Positions 53,409 through 63,379 of a DNA stretch of 64,000 nucleotides are shown one piece after another. Under the pieces are notes generated by a model. That model did no database searches and was not told where the DNA came from. It saw nothing but the letters and a program-made list of their open reading frames with translations. A program made the position numbers and the translations under genes. Numbering within the stretch: the first letter of the stretch is position 1; every line of letters begins with the position of its first letter. This stretch comes from Algimonas porphyrae (GTDB taxonomy: Bacteria; Pseudomonadota; Alphaproteobacteria; Caulobacterales; Maricaulaceae), in the NCBI RefSeq assembly GCF_041429795.1, contig NZ_CP163424.1, positions 62,001-126,000 on the forward strand, given 5' to 3'.

Positions 53409-53483
53409 TGGAGCGGGCGAAGAGATTCGAACCCTCGACCCTCACCTTGGCAAGGTGATGCTCTACCACTGAGCTACGCCCGC
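53409..53483 (-). tRNA. tRNA-Gly (GCC anticodon)
   Basis: Cloverleaf on the minus strand: acceptor GCGGGCG/CGCCCGC, D-arm GCTC-GAGC, anticodon stem TCACC/GGTGA with loop TTGCCAA (anticodon GCC), T-arm GAGGG TTCGAAT CTCTT, encoded CCA (53411 to 53409). It differs from the tRNA-Gly(CCC) at 39.3 kb mainly in the D-loop, anticodon arm and T-stem. Confidence 0.97.
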
Positions 53484-53578
53484 ATTCGCAGTCGTCGAAG
53501 CGGGGCCTATAGAAAAGTGTGCCGAGCCTTGCAACACCCAGATTTGAGATTTTGCAGCTTCGCCGCTAGGCGACCATC

Positions 53579-54097
53579 ATGACCGCAATGCACCCTGATG
53601 AAGCCCGCCTTTATGCCTTGCTGGACCAGTCCGGCATTCCCTACCGAACCGAGGAGCATGACGCCGTTTTCACGGTCGAAGAAGGCCGCGACATCAAGGC
53701 CCGCCTGCCCGGAGGGCATACGAAAAACCTGTTCCTGAAGGATAAGGCTGGGCAATTCGTCCTGATTAGCGCGGTCAGTGACACGCCCATCCGCCTGAAC
53801 CGTCTGCACCCGCATATCGGCACGAAACGCCTCTCATTCGGAAAGGAAGACGCCCTGTTCGACAGGCTTGGTGTCAGGCCGGGCTCTGTCACCGCTTTCG
53901 CGGTCATTAACGACCCTGACACGCATGTCCGGTTCGTCCTGGACAAGGCCCTGTTCGATCACGATCAGGTCTGGTTTCACCCTTTGCGCAACACGGCCAG
54001 TACGCAGGTCGCGCCGGACGATCTGCTGCGCTTTGCGAAGGCGACGGGCCATGATCCGCTTATTCTGGACCTGACCGGTCTGACCGAGGCGACCTAG
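53579..54097 (+). CDS. Prolyl-tRNA deacylase, ProX/YbaK type
   Basis: 172 aa YbaK/EbsC-like domain. It hydrolyses mischarged Ala- or Cys-tRNA(Pro) in trans (family knowledge). Features: [35 protein letters not shown] near the start, with the conserved Lys of KNLFLKD, and [15 protein letters not shown] near residue 97. The sequence is closer to ProX (PrdX-like) than to EbsC. ATG at 53579 lies just after the upstream tRNA region; the gene's stop overlaps the convergent kinase gene by 4 bp. Confidence 0.87.
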   Translation: MTAMHPDEARLYALLDQSGIPYRTEEHDAVFTVEEGRDIKARLPGGHTKNLFLKDKAGQFVLISAVSDTPIRLNRLHPHIGTKRLSFGKEDALFDRLGVRPGSVTAFAVINDPDTHVRFVLDKALFDHDQVWFHPLRNTASTQVAPDDLLRFAKATGHDPLILDLTGLTEAT

Positions 54098-55908
54098 CCT
54101 GTCAGCTCACAAGCTGCAGACAGGGCGGGCTGCGCCTCGCCTGTATTGGACAGGGCCGCTGTGACGCCGTCCAGAATGTCCCGGGAGCGGACCGGTCGCG
54201 CAACAAACCGTGCGGACGGCCCGGCAGCGGAGGCAGCATCTGTCAGGGTCAGGGAGGCGGGTCGTGTCACCGCGGGCCAAGCCGACAGGCTGGCGTCGAG
54301 TCGCGCCGCCACGTCCGGTGACAGACGGTCATCCCGAATGATCAGGGCGGGTCGGACCGGCGCATTCCTCAGTTCGGCGATCGCGACCTCCGGCGCTTGC
54401 CAACTGGATAGGATCGCCCCGTGCCGCGCCAGCAGGCAGTGAAGGGACCAGTGCAGCGCATAGACATCCGTCAGAATGACGACGCTCCGACCCGTCAGAT
54501 CCGGGCCAGCGGGCCGTGCCTTGGGTTGGGCCGACAGGGGTTGGGAGGGGACGGATGGAGACGACACGGATTGCGACGACAGGGGCAAGGCAATGTCAAA
54601 ACCGAAAACCGAGCCCTGGCCGAGCGTGCTATGCGCCACCATCTGCCCCTGCATCAGCGAAACCAGATCCTTGCAGATGGCAAGGCCGAGACCGGTCCCG
54701 CCATAGAGTTTCGACGTGCCCGCCGTGGCCTGACGGAATTTTTCAAACATGGAATCAAGCTGATCCGCCGCGATGCCGATGCCTGTATCATGGACCCGGA
54801 TGGAGAGCGGAATGGCGGGGCCCTTAGCGGTTAGCGTATCAATGTCTGTTTCGGCCCCTGTTTCGGCCCCTGTTTCGGCCCGTGTGACCGTGATCATGAC
54901 CGAGCCCGCCTGAGTGAATTTGACGGCATTGCCGGCCAGATTGAGCAGCACCTGACGGATACGAACCGCATCCCCGACGAGCGCGCTTGGCAGGATCGGA
55001 TCGACAAAACTGACGATGTCGACGCCTTCTGCGGCCTTGGGTGCGACGAGGCTGACGACCTCTTCGACCAGCTTGACCATGTCGAAAGGCGCCGGATCGA
55101 TCTCGAGTTTGCGGGCTTCCAGCTTGGAAAAGTCTAGAATGTCATTGATGATGACCAGCAGATTCTCGCCCGAACTGGTAATGATTTCGGCATATTGGCG
55201 TTGCTGCGGGCTCAGATCGGAGGCGCGCAACATGTCCGTCATGGCGATAATGCCGTTCATCGGCGTCCGGATTTCATGGCTCATATTGGCGAGGAACTCG
55301 CTTTTGGCGCGGCTTGCCAGTTCCGCATTGGCTTTCAGCTTCCGCAACTTCTTGGACCGGAAATAAAGCACGGTACGCAGAGTCATGAGGGTGAAGGCGT
55401 AGGCCGGGGCCATAATCACGACCATGACGGTCAGAGCCGTCTGTCCCTGGCTGAACGTCTGCCAGACCATCATGACGAAACACCCTGCAAGGGTCGCAAT
55501 CATGGGCGCCAGGGCAAAAAGCACAAGCTGTCGATCATGGCCATAATAAACGCCCTGATAGATCAGCATGGTCGCAATGCAGAGCGCACCCATGAAGGCT
55601 GCCGGCCCGGTATTGGTCGCCAGCAGAATGGGCGCCGATATGATAAAGGCAACGGCGGCCAGCATGGTCGTGCCGAGCATGAGACACCGCGGTCCTGTCT
55701 GATCGGCGCGTGTATGAAACCGTCGATAGGCGGCATATTCCATGGCCATGCTGATCCAGCCTGCCAGAATTGTCAGGAAGCCAACCTCCGGACTGACTGC
55801 TGCGGCCACAACCGCACCCATGATGGTACACGCCATGGCGCGCACAAGCAGACCCTGTCGCAGAACGATCAGCATCTTCGTGAATGGTGGTGTCGGCGTC
55901 TTGCCCAT
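54094..55908 (-). CDS. Membrane sensor histidine kinase with degenerate receiver domain
   Basis: 604 aa. About six hydrophobic segments at 15-170 (for example [30 protein letters not shown]) form a membrane sensor region. The HisKA domain (about 200-265) has [19 protein letters not shown] with the phospho-accepting His. The HATPase domain (about 310-440) shows [11 protein letters not shown] and [10 protein letters not shown]. The C-terminal domain at about 470-590 resembles a receiver but the acidic pocket and conserved Lys are poorly preserved ([22 protein letters not shown]). A linker has a triple 12-bp DNA repeat (54847-54880). No response regulator is adjacent. Stimulus unknown. Confidence 0.87.
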   Translation of the reverse strand: MGKTPTPPFTKMLIVLRQGLLVRAMACTIMGAVVAAAVSPEVGFLTILAGWISMAMEYAAYRRFHTRADQTGPRCLMLGTTMLAAVAFIISAPILLATNTGPAAFMGALCIATMLIYQGVYYGHDRQLVLFALAPMIATLAGCFVMMVWQTFSQGQTALTVMVVIMAPAYAFTLMTLRTVLYFRSKKLRKLKANAELASRAKSEFLANMSHEIRTPMNGIIAMTDMLRASDLSPQQRQYAEIITSSGENLLVIINDILDFSKLEARKLEIDPAPFDMVKLVEEVVSLVAPKAAEGVDIVSFVDPILPSALVGDAVRIRQVLLNLAGNAVKFTQAGSVMITVTRAETGAETGAETDIDTLTAKGPAIPLSIRVHDTGIGIAADQLDSMFEKFRQATAGTSKLYGGTGLGLAICKDLVSLMQGQMVAHSTLGQGSVFGFDIALPLSSQSVSSPSVPSQPLSAQPKARPAGPDLTGRSVVILTDVYALHWSLHCLLARHGAILSSWQAPEVAIAELRNAPVRPALIIRDDRLSPDVAARLDASLSAWPAVTRPASLTLTDAASAAGPSARFVARPVRSRDILDGVTAALSNTGEAQPALSAACELTG

Positions 55909-56079
55909 ATGGGCGTTTCATTATGGGAAAAAGACGAACGGGACGTTACGCTGGTTGGGATGGGAATGGGCCGTATTGCATGAGCCCGTGCCGCTGTCCG
56001 GTCGGCGGACACGCATCTTCCGCCTCACTTTCTTGCGACCACGCTTGAACCTTTGCGAAGGCTCGCCCATCTATCCAGC

Positions 56080-56979
56080 ATGACTGATACACTTGTAAAA
56101 GATTCATCCGACATGACCTTCATGGCCGACGTGATCGAGGCGTCGAAAGAGACGCCCGTAATCGTCGACTTCTGGGCCCCTTGGTGCGGACCCTGCAAAC
56201 AGCTCATGCCTGCCCTGGAACGGCAGGTAAAAGCCGCTGAAGGCAAGGTTCGGCTGGTCAAGATCAATATTGACGAAAACCCCGGGGTTGCCGGACAGCT
56301 CGGCGTACGCTCCATCCCGGCCGTGTTCGGTTTCAAGGACGGACAGCCCGTCGACGGCTTCATGGGCGCGCAACCGGAATCCGAACTGTCTAAATTCATC
56401 AGCCGCTTATCCGGCGAAACCGACCCGAAGGATGAAGCGGCGGCTCTGGTCGAGCGGGCGCAAGCCAGTCTCGACGCCAGCGATCCGGGCGGCGCGGCGC
56501 AGGACTTCGCACAGGCTTTGCAACTCGATCCTGAAAACGGAACGGCCCTGGCCGGCCTGGCACGTGTCTATCTCGACATGGGCAATCGCGACATGGCCGT
56601 CGAAATGATCGACGCGGCCACCGGGCCGCTGGCCGATCATCCGGATGTGGCTTCGATCCGGTCGGAACTGTCACTCGGCGAAGCCGCGCCGCAAGCCGAC
56701 ACGCCAGACGAAGTGGATACGGAACTGCGCGACGCAACCGCGTCCGTGGCGGCGAACGAAACGGATCTAGACGCACGACTCGTGCTGGCCAAGGCGCTGG
56801 CCGCGCGGGGACGCCGCGCCGAAGCGGTCGATCATTTGATCTACGCCATCGGTCGCGACCGCATGCATGATGATGAAGCCGCGCGGAAATTCCTGCTGAC
56901 CATCTTCGAAGCCGAAGGGACGGATAGCGAGATCTCGATCGATGGACGCAGACGTCTGTCGTCCATCCTGTTTGCGTAA
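56080..56979 (+). CDS. CnoX-like thioredoxin with TPR
   Basis: 299 aa. The thioredoxin domain is at about 10-110 with VDFWAPWCGPCKQLMPAL (WCGPC active site), followed by tetratricopeptide-like helices (AQASLDASDPGGAAQDFAQALQLDPENGTALAGLARVYLD and later). CnoX/YbbN proteins are holdases with redox function that cooperate with GroEL; the domain order here fits. ATG at 56080 (MTDTLVKD) is used; an in-frame start at 56053 is possible but adds basic residues. It is followed by the LON-domain gene 8 bp later. Confidence 0.9.
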   Translation: MTDTLVKDSSDMTFMADVIEASKETPVIVDFWAPWCGPCKQLMPALERQVKAAEGKVRLVKINIDENPGVAGQLGVRSIPAVFGFKDGQPVDGFMGAQPESELSKFISRLSGETDPKDEAAALVERAQASLDASDPGGAAQDFAQALQLDPENGTALAGLARVYLDMGNRDMAVEMIDAATGPLADHPDVASIRSELSLGEAAPQADTPDEVDTELRDATASVAANETDLDARLVLAKALAARGRRAEAVDHLIYAIGRDRMHDDEAARKFLLTIFEAEGTDSEISIDGRRRLSSILFA

Positions 56980-56987
56980 ACGGGAAT

Positions 56988-57680
56988 ATGAGCGCCCATT
57001 ACAAATCGCTGGCGCGGCGCACGACGCCGTCGCGCATCCCGATCTTCCCGCTGAGCGGGGCGGTCCTGCTGCCGGTCTGCGATCTGCCGCTGAATATTTT
57101 CGAACCGCGCTATCTGAACATGATCGATGATGCGCTGAAGACCGACCGTTTGATCGGTATGGTGCAATCGGTCGATGAAGACGAAAACGGAACCGGTATT
57201 GCCGATGTGGGCGGGTTGGGCCGGATCATCCAGTTTTCTGAAACGGATGATGGGCGATATCTCATCGTCCTGAAAGGCTTGCGCCGGTTCCGCATCACTG
57301 ATCTGCCGAATGTCGCCACGCCCTACAGGCAGGCCGACATTACCTTCGACCCCTTCCCGGAAGATCCGGACCTGCATGCCGTGCGACAGACATCCGAAGC
57401 CCTGTCAGAGAGCGGGCGGGCCGACCGCGCCGCACTCACCGTGGCGATGAAGGCGCTGGCCAAAGCCGTCGGCGTCGAGGTGGACTGGAAGGCACTGGCG
57501 GAGATCCCTCTACCCATTCTCGTCAATCAAGCGGCCATGATCAGCCCGTTTTCCGCGCCCGACAAGCAGTCTCTGCTCGAAGCGCAGACCTCCGATGAAC
57601 GCCGCCGCCTGCTGATCGGGCTGATGCATCTTTACGCATCCGGCGGGATGGGCGATGCCACGCATCAGAATACGCAATGA
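56988..57680 (+). CDS. LON N-terminal substrate-binding domain protein
   Basis: 230 aa. [31 protein letters not shown] near the start and the following IGMVQS block match the LON-N substrate-binding domain found without ATPase or protease in many alphaproteobacteria. A role in protein quality control is inferred from its neighbours (cnoX-like gene upstream, 8 bp). It overlaps the small Trm112-like gene by 4 bp (ATGA). Confidence 0.9.
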   Translation: MSAHYKSLARRTTPSRIPIFPLSGAVLLPVCDLPLNIFEPRYLNMIDDALKTDRLIGMVQSVDEDENGTGIADVGGLGRIIQFSETDDGRYLIVLKGLRRFRITDLPNVATPYRQADITFDPFPEDPDLHAVRQTSEALSESGRADRAALTVAMKALAKAVGVEVDWKALAEIPLPILVNQAAMISPFSAPDKQSLLEAQTSDERRRLLIGLMHLYASGGMGDATHQNTQ

Positions 57681-57886
57681 CCGACAAGGCTGACATGACG
57701 TCATCCGCTGGCCACGCCACGCCCATCGACCCCAAGATGCTGAGCGTGCTGGTATGCCCCAAGACCCGCGGCCCCCTCATTCATGACAGTGAAACCAACG
57801 AATTGATCAGCCGGAAGGCCGGGCTGGCCTATCCGATACGGGACGGGGTTCCCATTCTGCTGATCGAGAATGCGCGACTGCTTTAA
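57677..57886 (+). CDS. Trm112/YcaR family small protein
   Basis: 69 aa. [41 protein letters not shown] is the UPF0434/Trm112 fold (residues about 22-65). The family's CPxC-type motif has only one Cys here (VCPKTRGPL), so zinc binding is probably lost. Such proteins are small partners or activators of methyltransferases in other organisms. The start overlaps the preceding gene's stop by 4 bp, indicating translational coupling. Confidence 0.87.
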   Translation: MTDKADMTSSAGHATPIDPKMLSVLVCPKTRGPLIHDSETNELISRKAGLAYPIRDGVPILLIENARLL

Positions 57887-57942
57887 CCTTTTCGTGAGCA
57901 GTTGAACGGGAACATAGCGGGCGGCCACCGCGTTGGGCCTGC

Positions 57943-59775
57943 ATGAGATCATTTAACCACACGCAAAATTCCGCTCTCCGCTCATCCGCCGTGAGAGGCC
58001 TTGCCGTCAGCGCAATCGCCCTGTCGACGGCCATGATCGGCGCCCCGTCAGCCATGGCCGAGACCCATGCGCCACTGAAGCGCGTGGACGGCCCCGCTAT
58101 TGTCGTCGAGAGCATGCTGGGCGAGCCCAAGGGATCCGAAATCGCCGCCGCGATCGAAGCCCGCGTAATGGCGGACCGGATCGATATGACTCTCGGCAAG
58201 GCCGTCTCACCCGGTGCCAAGGAAGCAGCACGTCTGGCCTACGCTCAAGGTGTGTTCGCTCCGATCTGGACGCGCGACGCGGCTGAAAAGCTTGTCGATG
58301 CGAATGCGACCTGCAAGGAAAACGGCATCGATTCAGGCTATACGGACGCGCAAATTCGTGCCGCTATCGACGCCCGTTTCATGGGTAATGCAGACGCTCG
58401 TGCCGATGGCGATCTGATGCTGACGGCAACATGGCTGATCATGGCGTCGAAGCTAAGCGGCGGCCTGTCCGATGAGGGCGGCATGGTCAAATCGACGATG
58501 ACGGGCCCGACGCGGTCAGACTTGGTCGTTGCCCTGCGCAAAGCTGGTCAAAGCGATCCGATTGCCACGATGAAGGAATTTTCCTCTCTGGCCCCACAAT
58601 ATTCCAAATTGCGCGACGCGCTGAAAACCTATCGCGATCACGCCGCGAATGGCGGCTGGATGAAAATCCGCGATGGCAAGGAGATGCTGGAGCCCGGCAT
58701 GAACGATCCGCGCGTTCCAGCTCTGCGCGAACGTCTGAAAGCCGAAGGCTATATTCAGCCCGCCGCATTCAATTTCTTTATGCCGGTTCTGGACGATCTG
58801 CCGGAAACCGCGCCGACCGTGTATGACGAAACGCTGGCCGTGAAGGTTCAGGCGTTTCAGGCTGCTCACGGTCTGAAACAGGACGGCGTTATCGGCCCTG
58901 CAACGCTGGCCGCGCTTAATGAAAGCGTCGAGTCGAAGATTGACAGGATCGAACGCGCCATGAACCACTGGCGCAGCCGCTCCGATCTGGGCGAACGCCA
59001 TATCTGGGTCAACATTCCTTCCTACCGCGCCGAAGCCTGGACAGGCGACCGTCTCGATATCGCCATGGATACGATCGTCGGCAAGAAGCGCACACCGACA
59101 ACCGCTTTTTCCGATGAAATCGAATATATCGTGGCCAACCCGAAATGGTTCCTGCCGATCGGTCTCTTCAAGCGCCAGAAATTGCGCAAACTGCGCAAGG
59201 ATCCCGGCTATGCCGCCCGTCACAATTATGTGGTCTACGACCGGGCCTCAGGCGCGAAGGTCAACCCCCACACGATCGATTGGAACGAGCCTGGCGTCTC
59301 GCGTAAGATCCAGATGGTGCAGACCCCCGGTCCGCATAATGCGCTCGGTCAACTGAAGATCATCTTCCCGAACAAGCACTCCATCTATCTGCACGATACG
59401 CCGGACCGTCATCTTTTCGAACGCGACGTGCGCGCCCTGTCATCCGGTTGCGTCCGCTTGCTGGACCCCGTCAAGATGGCCAACTGGCTAACCGATGGTG
59501 ATGAAGGTGTGTCTACTGAGGTGTTCAACACGACACTGCAGAGCCGCGAACGGGAACGGTTCTATCTGGACAAACATGTTCAGGTTCACCTCACCTATCT
59601 GCCTGCGGTGGTCAATCCGGATGGTCACGTCGAGTTTCCAGCCGATATCTATCAACAATTTAAGAAACCAACCCTAGCGAAAGGGACGTATCCGGACGAT
59701 ATTGTCGAAGAACAAGAGGACCTGTATGTCGAAATTGACGGGGAATCAGGGTCCAGATCGGATACGCTGCAATAA
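57943..59775 (+). CDS. L,D-transpeptidase of the YcbB type
   Basis: 610 aa. Exported by an N-terminal signal (RGLAVSAIALSTAMIGAPSAMA), it acts on peptidoglycan in the periplasm, making 3-3 crosslinks. A peptidoglycan-binding-like repeat lies near residue 285 (AVKVQAFQAAHGLKQDGVIG), followed by the YkuD catalytic domain at about 345-530: IYLHDTPDRHLFERDVRALSSGCVRL holds the catalytic His and Cys (SSGC in place of SHGC). Length and order match YcbB (~615 aa). The next gene overlaps by one base and is a peptidoglycan peptidase candidate. Confidence 0.95.
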   Translation: MRSFNHTQNSALRSSAVRGLAVSAIALSTAMIGAPSAMAETHAPLKRVDGPAIVVESMLGEPKGSEIAAAIEARVMADRIDMTLGKAVSPGAKEAARLAYAQGVFAPIWTRDAAEKLVDANATCKENGIDSGYTDAQIRAAIDARFMGNADARADGDLMLTATWLIMASKLSGGLSDEGGMVKSTMTGPTRSDLVVALRKAGQSDPIATMKEFSSLAPQYSKLRDALKTYRDHAANGGWMKIRDGKEMLEPGMNDPRVPALRERLKAEGYIQPAAFNFFMPVLDDLPETAPTVYDETLAVKVQAFQAAHGLKQDGVIGPATLAALNESVESKIDRIERAMNHWRSRSDLGERHIWVNIPSYRAEAWTGDRLDIAMDTIVGKKRTPTTAFSDEIEYIVANPKWFLPIGLFKRQKLRKLRKDPGYAARHNYVVYDRASGAKVNPHTIDWNEPGVSRKIQMVQTPGPHNALGQLKIIFPNKHSIYLHDTPDRHLFERDVRALSSGCVRLLDPVKMANWLTDGDEGVSTEVFNTTLQSRERERFYLDKHVQVHLTYLPAVVNPDGHVEFPADIYQQFKKPTLAKGTYPDDIVEEQEDLYVEIDGESGSRSDTLQ

Positions 59776-60689
59776 TGAAGTCGCCACTTAAGCCGTTGCT
59801 CGCGGCCAGCTTTGTGGCTCCACTGATCATCGGTACGCCTGCCATCGCGCAGACAGTACCGGTCGTGAATGCGAGCCTGACAAGCCAGAGCCAGACCGCC
59901 TACAGCCCGCGGTTCAATATCTGGTATGAAACTATCATGCCGGGCGAAGGACTGCTCATCAGCCTGCAACCTGATCAACAGCTGTTGATCGAAGGTAAGC
60001 CATGGACGCCTGACTGGCGCGCCCCTGCGACAGCGCAAGCCCTGTCCGCAACGCTTCTGTCCGGCGCTCAGGAAATTGCCACTATCACGCTGTTCGTGCT
60101 GGAACCGCATACCAACAAGGACGCTAAGGGTTGGCTGAACGGCTACCGGATCGGGTCCTACCCGCGAAATCCTCCCAAGGGCTTCATTCGTCTTGACGGT
60201 CCTGAGGATAAGGAAATCGCCTTGTCGCCCCATTTCAATCTGGGACAGTTCCTGTGCAAACAGCAGCCCGGTCACTGGCCGAAATATGTGCTGGTCAGCC
60301 AGGATAACATCCGACGACTGGAAGCCCTGTTAGGTGCCTTGAATGACGACAAGACAACTGATGCCGAGACATTCTTCGTGATGAGCGGTTTCCGAACGCC
60401 CTTCTATAACTCTGCCATCGGGTCCGCTAAATTTTCTCGCCACATGTATGGTGATGCGGCCGACATTTACGTCGATTATGCCCCGCGTAATGGCAATATG
60501 GATGATCTGAACAGGGACGGGAAGGTCAATAAGGCCGACGCGAACTGGCTCTATGATTATGCCCAGCGGCTCTACAAGGAGCGCAAGGACCTGCCCAAGG
60601 GCGGAATCGGCGCCTACCGCGCCAATGCCGTGCACGGCCCCTTCGTCCATGTCGACGGGCGGGGGACGACGGCTCGCTGGGGCCGCTAG
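59775..60689 (+). CDS. M15-like D,D-/L,D-carboxypeptidase candidate
   Basis: 304 aa with a signal peptide ([18 protein letters not shown]), so periplasmic. The C-terminal third has the M15/DUF882-type catalytic pattern [15 protein letters not shown] (HxxGxxxD) and [12 protein letters not shown] with a second His. Family members cleave the terminal D-Ala or crossbridges of peptidoglycan. Start ATG 59775 overlaps the stop of the L,D-transpeptidase gene (TAATG), so the two enzymes are made together; both remodel the cell wall. The N-terminal ~150 residues are of unknown fold. Confidence 0.87.
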   Translation: MKSPLKPLLAASFVAPLIIGTPAIAQTVPVVNASLTSQSQTAYSPRFNIWYETIMPGEGLLISLQPDQQLLIEGKPWTPDWRAPATAQALSATLLSGAQEIATITLFVLEPHTNKDAKGWLNGYRIGSYPRNPPKGFIRLDGPEDKEIALSPHFNLGQFLCKQQPGHWPKYVLVSQDNIRRLEALLGALNDDKTTDAETFFVMSGFRTPFYNSAIGSAKFSRHMYGDAADIYVDYAPRNGNMDDLNRDGKVNKADANWLYDYAQRLYKERKDLPKGGIGAYRANAVHGPFVHVDGRGTTARWGR

Positions 60690-60745
60690 ACAGTCCTGCA
60701 TCGCAATGGCTTGACGCCGCGTCCCGCTGTGACCACATCCCGCCC

Positions 60746-61300
60746 ATGAGCACTGATTATCTGCATGAGCGCTGGCGCAGCACGACCATTTTGTCCGTTC
60801 GCAAGAACGGTAAAGTCGTGGTTGTCGGCGATGGTCAGGTCAGTGCCGGCAATACGGTCATGAAGGCGCAAACCCGCAAGGTTCGGCGTGTCGGCAAGGA
60901 TAACGATGTTCTGGCTGGCTTTGCCGGCGCAACGGCGGACGCCTTTGCTCTGCTCGAGCGGCTGGAAACCAAGCTGGAACAATATCCCACTCAACTGGCG
61001 CGTGCCTGTGTCGAACTGACCAAGGACTGGCGTACGGACAAATATCTGCGCAACTTGGAAGCCATGCTGATCGTGGCCGATAAGGATCAGACCTTCGTGC
61101 TGACCGGCAATGGCGATGTCGTCGAGCCCGATGAAGGCATCGTCGCCATCGGGTCGGGGGGCAATTATGCCTATTCAGCCGCTCTGGCGATGAATGAATA
61201 TGAAGAGGATGCGGAAGTCCTCGCCCGCAAGGCCATGGCCATTGCGGACCGGATCTGCGTGTTCACCAATAATAATTTGACGGTCGAGACGATCTCGTAG
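60746..61300 (+). CDS. hslV: ATP-dependent protease subunit HslV
   Basis: 184-aa proteasome-like peptidase of the HslUV complex in the cytoplasm. The N-terminal nucleophile is the Thr in [30 protein letters not shown], though a 12-residue leader ([12 protein letters not shown]) precedes it; this longer leader occurs in alphaproteobacteria. [22 protein letters not shown] near residue 125 is conserved. HslV needs HslU to work, but no hslU follows here: the next gene is an unrelated esterase-like lipoprotein. hslU must be elsewhere. Confidence 0.96.
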   Translation: MSTDYLHERWRSTTILSVRKNGKVVVVGDGQVSAGNTVMKAQTRKVRRVGKDNDVLAGFAGATADAFALLERLETKLEQYPTQLARACVELTKDWRTDKYLRNLEAMLIVADKDQTFVLTGNGDVVEPDEGIVAIGSGGNYAYSAALAMNEYEEDAEVLARKAMAIADRICVFTNNNLTVETIS

Positions 61301-61311
61301 ACACTTGTCCC

Positions 61312-62646
61312 ATGGGTTGGATTTGGCGCTTTATCTGGGCGATCCCGTTTCTACTGGCTTGCGAACCATCTGTCTCCGAAAATCGGGATGCGCTCGCTCA
61401 AAAGCCTCTCACGCAGACCTTCAAGAGTGACGCGACGGTAACGGATATCTTCCAACCAGAGGCCCTTTCATCCATTGCGGAAACGCTCTCTGAATATTCG
61501 TTGATCGGTCTTGGAGAGACCACACACGGCCAGCGTGAGATGTTCGACTTCCGACGCCAGTTGACAATGGCTTTGATCGAAATGGGGCACGTTCGCACGG
61601 TTTATTTTGAAACAGGCAATGCGTCTGCTACTTACGCAAATGCCTATATTCAAGGCGCAGACTTTTCCATTGATGAGGCGGTAACCAGCGGTCTGGACCT
61701 GCTGATTTGGAGCACCGAATCCCTTGCTCGCCTTCTGGAGGATTTAAGACGGTGGAATGCCGCAGCTGAGCCACAGGACAGAGTCACTTTCGTTGGTGTG
61801 GATTTTCAGAGTCCGCAACTCACGTCTCAACACATTGCCAGGCACCTGGATGGACGGACTGATCTGGACCTCTCCGGGATCAAGACTTTGGGGGCGGAGC
61901 TGGAGACCGCCATGCAATCGGCCTGGTCCGGGGACAGGGATCAACTGGATAGCGTTATCGAAACGATCAATAACGCAAAGCGTATGATTGGTGAGTCTCT
62001 CGATCTTGAGAACTCTGACAATCTTGATCTCGCAAGATTGCTTGATGATTTGCGCCGCTATTCCAGAATGGCGGACAGCGCGGATGCACGCGACGCCGGA
62101 ATGGCGGAATCTCTGCTCCAGGATTCCCAGACCACATCTTCGAAAGGTGCCGTCTTCTGGGCGCATAATGGTCACGTTTTCACCGGACCGATGCGTTATA
62201 TGTATTCCCAAGAGGTCGCAGCCGGCGGACGGTTGAAGGCCGCTTTAGGCGATGACTATTACGCTTTGGGTTTCGTTTTCGGTTCCGGCCGTTTTTCAGC
62301 GCTTGTGAATGACCCGGAAACGGGATGGCAATTCCATTGTTACACGGTCTCGGATCCTGTTGCAGGCACATTGGCTGAACCCTTCCTGGCGGCCGGGCTC
62401 GAAACGGCCTTTCTGGACTTGAACGCCCCAGCGCTTCCCGAACAGGATTTGAAGTGGCTCAGCCAGCCATACCCCCAAAGGGGTTGGGGCGGCTACAATG
62501 TGGGAGACGATCCAGATAGCTCGTCCCGGAATCTTGAAAGCCTGGTAACGACTGTTCCTATGTCTGACTTTGACGGTCTCGTCTTCATCCGATCGACGTC
62601 AGAAACACATCCGCATGGCAAGCGTTTAGAGTGTCAAAACGGATAG
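61312..62646 (+). CDS. Erythromycin-esterase-like lipoprotein
   Basis: 444 aa. A lipobox (FLLAC, Cys near 17) suggests lipid anchoring. The erythromycin esterase/succinoglycan biosynthesis domain is seen from GLGETTHGQREMFDFRR near residue 65 (family motif GExxHG), through FVGVDFQSPQ near residue 158, to VFWAHNGHVF near residue 282. The family hydrolyses macrolide lactones or other esters, but many members have unknown substrates and no resistance role. It starts 12 bp after hslV and may be cotranscribed. The middle of the gene is slightly more AT-rich than neighbours. Confidence 0.87.
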   Translation: MGWIWRFIWAIPFLLACEPSVSENRDALAQKPLTQTFKSDATVTDIFQPEALSSIAETLSEYSLIGLGETTHGQREMFDFRRQLTMALIEMGHVRTVYFETGNASATYANAYIQGADFSIDEAVTSGLDLLIWSTESLARLLEDLRRWNAAAEPQDRVTFVGVDFQSPQLTSQHIARHLDGRTDLDLSGIKTLGAELETAMQSAWSGDRDQLDSVIETINNAKRMIGESLDLENSDNLDLARLLDDLRRYSRMADSADARDAGMAESLLQDSQTTSSKGAVFWAHNGHVFTGPMRYMYSQEVAAGGRLKAALGDDYYALGFVFGSGRFSALVNDPETGWQFHCYTVSDPVAGTLAEPFLAAGLETAFLDLNAPALPEQDLKWLSQPYPQRGWGGYNVGDDPDSSSRNLESLVTTVPMSDFDGLVFIRSTSETHPHGKRLECQNG

Positions 62647-62665
62647 TCTTTTTCGAACGCCTCAT

Positions 62666-62690
62666 GAAAAAGCCCGCCGCAAGGCGGGCT
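62666..62690 (-). terminator. Rho-independent terminator after the redoxin gene
   Basis: 8-bp stem AGCCCGCC (62671-62678) / GGCGGGCT (62683-62690) with a 4-nt loop. On the minus strand it is followed by TTTTTC (62670 to 62665); on the plus strand the tail TTCTGGTTT is weaker, so it may act both ways between two convergent genes. Confidence 0.85.
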
Positions 62691-62714
62691 TTCTGGTTTC
62701 AGAGCGCCTGAGCT

Positions 62715-63323
62715 TTACGAGGCGTATTTGACCGAGCAGCCATAAGGCTGCGTGTCGCTCATCGCGACCGCTTCGCCCGCATCGAGATTGGCCAGCGCGG
62801 CCCGGACATAATTGGTCGCACCGTCGACCGTCGCCGGGTTGGATGAACTATTGTCATCGATCGCGCCCTGATAGACCAGCGTCTGGTCCTCATCGATAAT
62901 ATACATGTGCGGCGTCGTGCGCGCCGCGAAGGCCTGACCCATATCGCCCGCTTCGTCCAGGATCACGGCTGTCGATGCGACGTCATAGGCGGCTTTCCAC
63001 TGGGCGACCTGAACATTGTCCTTATGGCCCTGCTTGCCGGGGGCCGAGCTGATCACCGAGAGCCAGACCGTATCACCGTCCGCAGTCGCTTCGCGCTGCA
63101 GGTCCTGCATATTGTCGGTCTTGTAGTGTTTCTTGACGTAGGGGCAGCCTTCATTCGTCCACTCCAGGATCACGCGCTGTCCGGCAAAGTCGGAGAGATT
63201 ATGGGTCACGCCCTCGCTATCGACGACGCTCATGTCGGAGACGGTCGACCCGGTCGCGATCTTGGCAAAAGCGGGCGTTGCAAGCGCCAGAGTGGCGGCG
63301 GTGGCATAGGCAAGAAGTTTCAT
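62715..63323 (-). CDS. Exported redoxin-domain protein
   Basis: 202 aa. The signal peptide (LLAYATAATLALATPAFA) places it in the periplasm. The redoxin/AhpC-TSA fold has LEWTNEGCPYVKKHYKTD with one Cys where thioredoxins have CxxC, then AARTTPHMYIIDEDQTLVYQGAIDD. A second Cys lies at the C-terminus (QPYGCSVKYAS), typical of this periplasmic redoxin family and able to form a disulfide with the first. It lies 56 bp downstream of a DsbD/ScsB-like gene on the same strand, so it probably receives electrons from it. Confidence 0.87.
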   Translation of the reverse strand: MKLLAYATAATLALATPAFAKIATGSTVSDMSVVDSEGVTHNLSDFAGQRVILEWTNEGCPYVKKHYKTDNMQDLQREATADGDTVWLSVISSAPGKQGHKDNVQVAQWKAAYDVASTAVILDEAGDMGQAFAARTTPHMYIIDEDQTLVYQGAIDDNSSSNPATVDGATNYVRAALANLDAGEAVAMSDTQPYGCSVKYAS

Positions 63324-63379
63324 GATTACGCTCCAATTATCACTGGCAGGCCCGTTCTTTCGCCCGGGCCGAACCGCTG

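Noticed and set aside
61312-62646. Macrolide resistance gene
   Set aside because: The family is broad and chromosomal members mostly lack resistance function; it is a lipoprotein with housekeeping neighbours and no mobile context.
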